Both the position numbers and the translations under genes were made by a program. This document shows positions 60,704 to 64,000 of a stretch of DNA of 64,000 nt, piece after piece. This stretch comes from Sphagnum compactum. Lineage: Eukaryota; Bryophyta; Sphagnopsida; Sphagnales. The stretch is from positions 7,750,001-7,814,000 of the forward strand of contig OZ234494.1 in NCBI GenBank assembly GCA_965153455.1, given 5' to 3'. Position 1 is the stretch's first letter. Each line of letters starts with the position of its first letter. Below the pieces are notes generated by a model that was not told where the DNA came from, ran no database searches, and saw only the letters and a program-made list of their open reading frames with translations.

Positions 60704-62484
60704 CTACAGCAGATTGTTGATTAGCTCGTAGAGGTGATTGTGAAAGGCGAGAAGGAATCGAGAAGGGAGGCAAAACATCAAGTTCAAGCCGCCATCGTTA
60801 GTTCCATTCGATACCAACAATGCAAAGCCTTCTCCGCTAGGTACTGGTGGTCCTGCAAACGTGGGTTTGCCCCACCCATAATCCATCTCGTAAAATGGAA
60901 ATCTCCACCATGTTGATAGTAGTACTGCATTGTTGCCCATGGCAGGCAATCCCGTTGGATGAAGTTCTAGCCAGTCAATTGCTGATCTCACATACTCATT
61001 GTCAACTCTTGCCATTGCTTCCTGCACTTTGGTTACACAATATGATAATGGCTTTTTGCGAAGCTCATCAGCCAACACACTTGCACATGGTGAAAGAATT
61101 GCATTCCCCACAAAAGATTCTGGGATCGATGGCTTTATCTGAAGTTCAAGACACCCCAATCACCTTATCAGTGGAATGGAATTGCATAGACATAATATTG
61201 CCCAGTGTTGGAATCAACAAAACCTCAGAATTAATTCAACTCCTGCCAAGATCTTTGTACAACCTTCAAGGCAAGTCTAGGTGCATGCAGAGAAGTGTGC
61301 ATAGGTTTACTCCTTACCCGATCTCGAAAGTTGACTGAAAACAAGATCTTGGAGTGTTCTCCTGGCTTGAAGTTGATGGTTTTTGTGCGTGCAAGCCAGA
61401 AATTCGCCACAACTACTTCAAATGTAGTGCACTTGGCAACAGTTCCATCATCCATGGCCACCTTCTTCAACTGTTCAATCATGGTCGGTGTAAATGGAAA
61501 GAGCTTAGTGACAAGCTCTGCCTGGACACCAGTCAGTGTTCTTGATCTGTCAAGACCATGTTGATTTGGAGGGGCAGCTGGATCAGATGGTGGCAAACAC
61601 ATCTCCGGGTGATCAAACACTACCATAGGAGGATTGCGAGCTTTCAAGAGACTCCTGAGGTTTGATTCTGGATTGTGCAAAACTGTGTTGTTGCGAGCCA
61701 GAGAACAAAAATCTCTGTAAAATTGTACCACTGCAATTCCATCTAACATTGAATGGCTCATCCTCGACCCAACAGCAAAACCGCCACATTTGAATCTTGT
61801 TACCTGAAAAAATCAAGCAATCTCTGAGGTTGCATAATAAGGTTTCAATAACTGGAGCAACTTGATAGCCCAAACTTTCTTCCATTGCAAAGAGCCACAT
61901 TGCTTTGATGCAAATGATTATGAGTAAGTACAAGCCGTATTCAAAAGTGTTCTTTGACAATTGGATTTTACCTGAATCATAAGAAGAGGACCATGTATGT
62001 CTTCAACATCAGGGAGAGGAGCTGGAAGGACTTGTCGTAAGGCAGGATTCAAGTTGTGGAAAATGTCTCCCAAATCATGAACTGTGGATTCAGTGGAAGC
62101 AGCAATAAAGATTGCTCCTTCTCGATTGCATGCAATGTCAAGTCGTCCCCCATCCTTTTTGTTGAGCTTGAACCTACCAGCCATGAAGTGATAGGGGACC
62201 AGCAACTTTGCCATTGCTTCTCGCAGCACATCAAAAATGCCTTCAGAACTTTTGCATGGATTAGGAGGATAAATGAAAAACAACTCCACTGGGTATTGAA
62301 CCATGCGATCAATGTTGGACATGTAGATCACTTCCTCTTTGGTGGGTTGTTGTGGATACACAATCCAAACTTTGTTCACCTTCACTACCAAACTTTTGGT
62401 AGATTCAGCAGATTCAAGAGTTTCTTCTTCAATGACTGGATCATCTTGCTGGTGATCATCTTCAAGAGCAAGTTCATGAGCCAT
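60704..62484 (-). CDS. BAHD (HXXXD) acyltransferase, 3 exons, 477 aa
   Basis: Transfers an acyl group from acyl-CoA to an alcohol or amine acceptor in plant specialised or surface metabolism; normally cytosolic. Exons (minus strand): 62484-61972, 61803-61318, 61138-60704, phase 0 with GT-AG borders. The catalytic HSMLD (H188-D192) lies just after intron 1, and the structural DFGWG motif is present as DYGWG (419-423) in exon 3, where FVGNA also occurs. YPVELFFIYPP, LLVPYHFMAGRF and GPLLMIQ in exon 1 are standard family segments. The start at MAHELAL gives a family-like length; in-frame ATGs at 62523 and 62586 would add 13 or 34 residues. The N-terminus before VNKVW is an unusual ~45-residue Glu/Asp-rich leader. 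Acceptor unknown: motifs alone do not separate hydroxycinnamoyl, anthocyanin or cutin-type BAHDs. Confidence 0.93.
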
Positions 62485-62659
62485 TGTTTCTTCCTCTGAA
62501 AGCAGATAATCATCCCCAAACATGCCCCTTACATATATACTGTATCGAAGGGGAAAATGATTCATTACTTCCATGTATACATGCAAACTGTGTGATCTTC
62601 TTGTACATATCTAGCTCTCTAATGGCTCATCATCACCACTGCCAACAGTGGGGCTTTGA

Positions 62660-62925
62660 ATACCAAAACTGACAGGACTAGAGACTCGATTACCCATCAA
62701 AGGATCATACTCACCAACAATTCAGCCCCAAAACAACAAGCAGTAAAGACTTGATTACCCATCAAAGTACCATGCTCACTAACAATTCAGCCAAAAGACA
62801 ACAGGATCAAAGACCAAATTACCCATCAAGGTACCATTCTCACCAACAATGCAGCCCAAAAACAGCAGAATTACAGACTTGATTACCCATCAATGTATCA
62901 TACTCATAAACAATTCAGCACGGTC
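62660..62925. repeat. Four ~64-bp tandem units upstream of the BAHD gene
   Basis: GATTACCCATCAA-type units start at 62688, 62753, 62817 and 62881 (spacing 65, 64, 64), each with TCA(C/T)(C/T)AACAATTCAGCC about 25 bases on. They lie 150-400 bp before the coding start, in the likely promoter. Units differ by several substitutions. Confidence 0.85.
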
Positions 62926-63046
62926 AACCGGTTTTCTTCTGGGTCAGAAAGAGATTGCATGCAATTCATGCTGACAATACGATTTCTGCCTCTAAACATT
63001 TCCTCCTCCTACCAACTCTTGACTCAGTAGTCACATCATTGGTGCT

Positions 63047-63064
63047 GCCTGCCTGCCTGCCTGC
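63047..63064. repeat. (TGCC)n microsatellite
   Basis: About four to five TGCC units in tandem, upstream of the BAHD gene. Confidence 0.8.
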
Positions 63065-63356
63065 CACTTTGTGCAACTTGTGAACTTGGTATCATTCATA
63101 ACCCAGTAATGTACTCTAGCAAGATGTCAAAAAAATCTCAAAGCTGTTGTTGTTGTGAGTTTGGATTCAGAAGCCAATGCTATTTAGACAGACACGAAAA
63201 TCTCTTTACTTAGCAAGCTAGTTTTAGCTGAAGAATTTACCATTCTCTTGTAACCATTGTCCTGACTGAGATCCAAAACTAGATCTAACTCAGTTTGAAG
63301 ATGGAGCTTGTGGACCAGTCCTTGGAAAGCTTCAAGGACTTAGAAAAGTTGCTAAA

Positions 63357-63441
63357 GAGATAGATATATCTGAATATCAGATGTTTGCAAAAAGGAAAGT
63401 TGATAATGAGATAGATATATTTGAATATCAGATGTTTGCAA
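63357..63441. repeat. 51-bp tandem duplication
   Basis: GAGATAGATATAT(C/T)TGAATATCAGATGTTTGCAAA at 63357 recurs at 63408, one full and one partial unit, with a single difference seen. Confidence 0.8.
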
Positions 63442-63542
63442 ATGCTTTTGGGTATATTTTTCATCACAATTGCATGTTTGAGGGCTCAAGGATTCTGCTG
63501 CTCACATTACCATGGCCACAATTAGCTGGAGTCAGGATTAGA

Positions 63543-63842
63543 TTACTGTTCTGGATTTTGCTGAAATTCAAGCAAGCTTCGGCAGTTCTCAACGTGCAAG
63601 GAATGCAGGGAGCACAAGTTCTGATCCTCCATGATGCTGATGTCAAAGGTTATCACAAAAAGCCCTTGAGTCAGCTGCAATTTCTTTACTGGGGGGCACA
63701 AAGCAAGGTTGCCCCAGATGCTCAAATCCCTTTCCTGATGGAGAAACTGCATAAGCTGGAAATGGCCATTCTTTGTGCTCCTGAGATTGACCTTACTATC
63801 AAGGTGTGGCCTAGAGTTGATGCATTCTAAGTCTGAGTAGGA
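63543..63842 (-). pseudogene. Possible leucine-rich-repeat fragment
   Basis: Minus-strand frame with LRR-like spacing: NLALCPPVKKLQLTQGL, then LCSLHSLHVENCRSLLEF, preceded by a polar segment. The pattern resembles the variable LRRs of plant NB-LRR proteins. A stop at 63543 ends it and another stop lies just upstream. The plus strand is also open here (63381-63830), so the strand is uncertain. If real it is a gene fragment. Confidence 0.28.
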
Positions 63843-64000
63843 TCAATCAGGGAAAACCAAAAAACAGTTCCTGTTGATTTTTTGTGAGCTGGAAGAGCTT
63901 TCGCTCTCTGGCTCTAAGTGGCTGGAGAAATAGTCAAAGGAAATCCGGCTGCTGTTCTGGTCTTCTCAGGCTGAATTTTGGGGCTCATGCACAGATCTCA

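Noticed and set aside
63381-63830. 149-codon plus-strand open frame
   Set aside because: The opposite strand shows leucine-rich-repeat spacing over the same bases; the plus product has no family features.

Overview
The window looks like nuclear DNA of a land plant. The evidence is small exons joined by long GT-AG introns, a plastid-transit-like N-terminus, a BAHD acyltransferase, a plant-type agmatine deiminase, CCCTAAA telomere-type repeats, and large AT-rich tracts of decayed transposons. The young Ty3/gypsy element has a sushi/Tf1-like gag and a chromodomain integrase, and there are Helitron relics with an endonuclease (Helentron type). Together these suggest a non-angiosperm plant such as a fern, lycophyte or bryophyte. 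That lineage call is inference.

Layout: 0.2-1.7 kb, 3' exons of agmatine deiminase (+). 4.8-6.2 kb, decayed auxilin-like pseudogene (-). 8.7-12.4 kb, Helentron relic (-). 13.2-13.9 kb, 790-bp inverted-repeat element. 16.1-18.7 kb, three-exon aldo-keto reductase with an unusual insert and acidic tail (+). 18.7-28 kb, mostly non-coding, with a dispersed repeat, an 87-bp duplication and a few exon-like islands, including a phase-compatible trio at 26.9-27.9 kb. 28.8-31.5 kb, second Helentron relic with an RPA-like ORF (-). 31.7-32.4 kb, promoter-proximal minisatellite. 32.7-35.5 kb, four-exon plastid-type ABM-domain gene (+). 36-50 kb, AT-rich transposon debris, fold-back repeats and a broken kinase-like pseudogene. 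50.9-57.8 kb, a complete and recent Ty3/gypsy chromovirus (-) inserted in a coding-like relic. 59.4-60.0 kb, pogo-like remnant. 60.7-62.5 kb, three-exon BAHD acyltransferase (-). 62.7-62.9 kb, upstream minisatellite. 63.5-63.8 kb, possible LRR fragment.

The most interesting object is the chromovirus. Its LTRs are TG...CA, flanked by a CTTTG target duplication, and differ only by one 37-bp unit. Next to the 5' LTR there is no tRNA-type (TGG-) primer site. Instead there is a 12-nt tract complementary to LTR sequence lying 33 nt downstream of the LTR TATA box, where transcription should start. This is the arrangement expected for Tf1/sushi-type self-priming. Its leader also carries nine homogeneous 155-bp tandem units between primer site and gag.

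The four host genes are not an operon or an obvious pathway cluster. They encode polyamine synthesis (agmatine deiminase), carbonyl reduction (AKR), a plastid ABM-fold protein and acyl transfer (BAHD).
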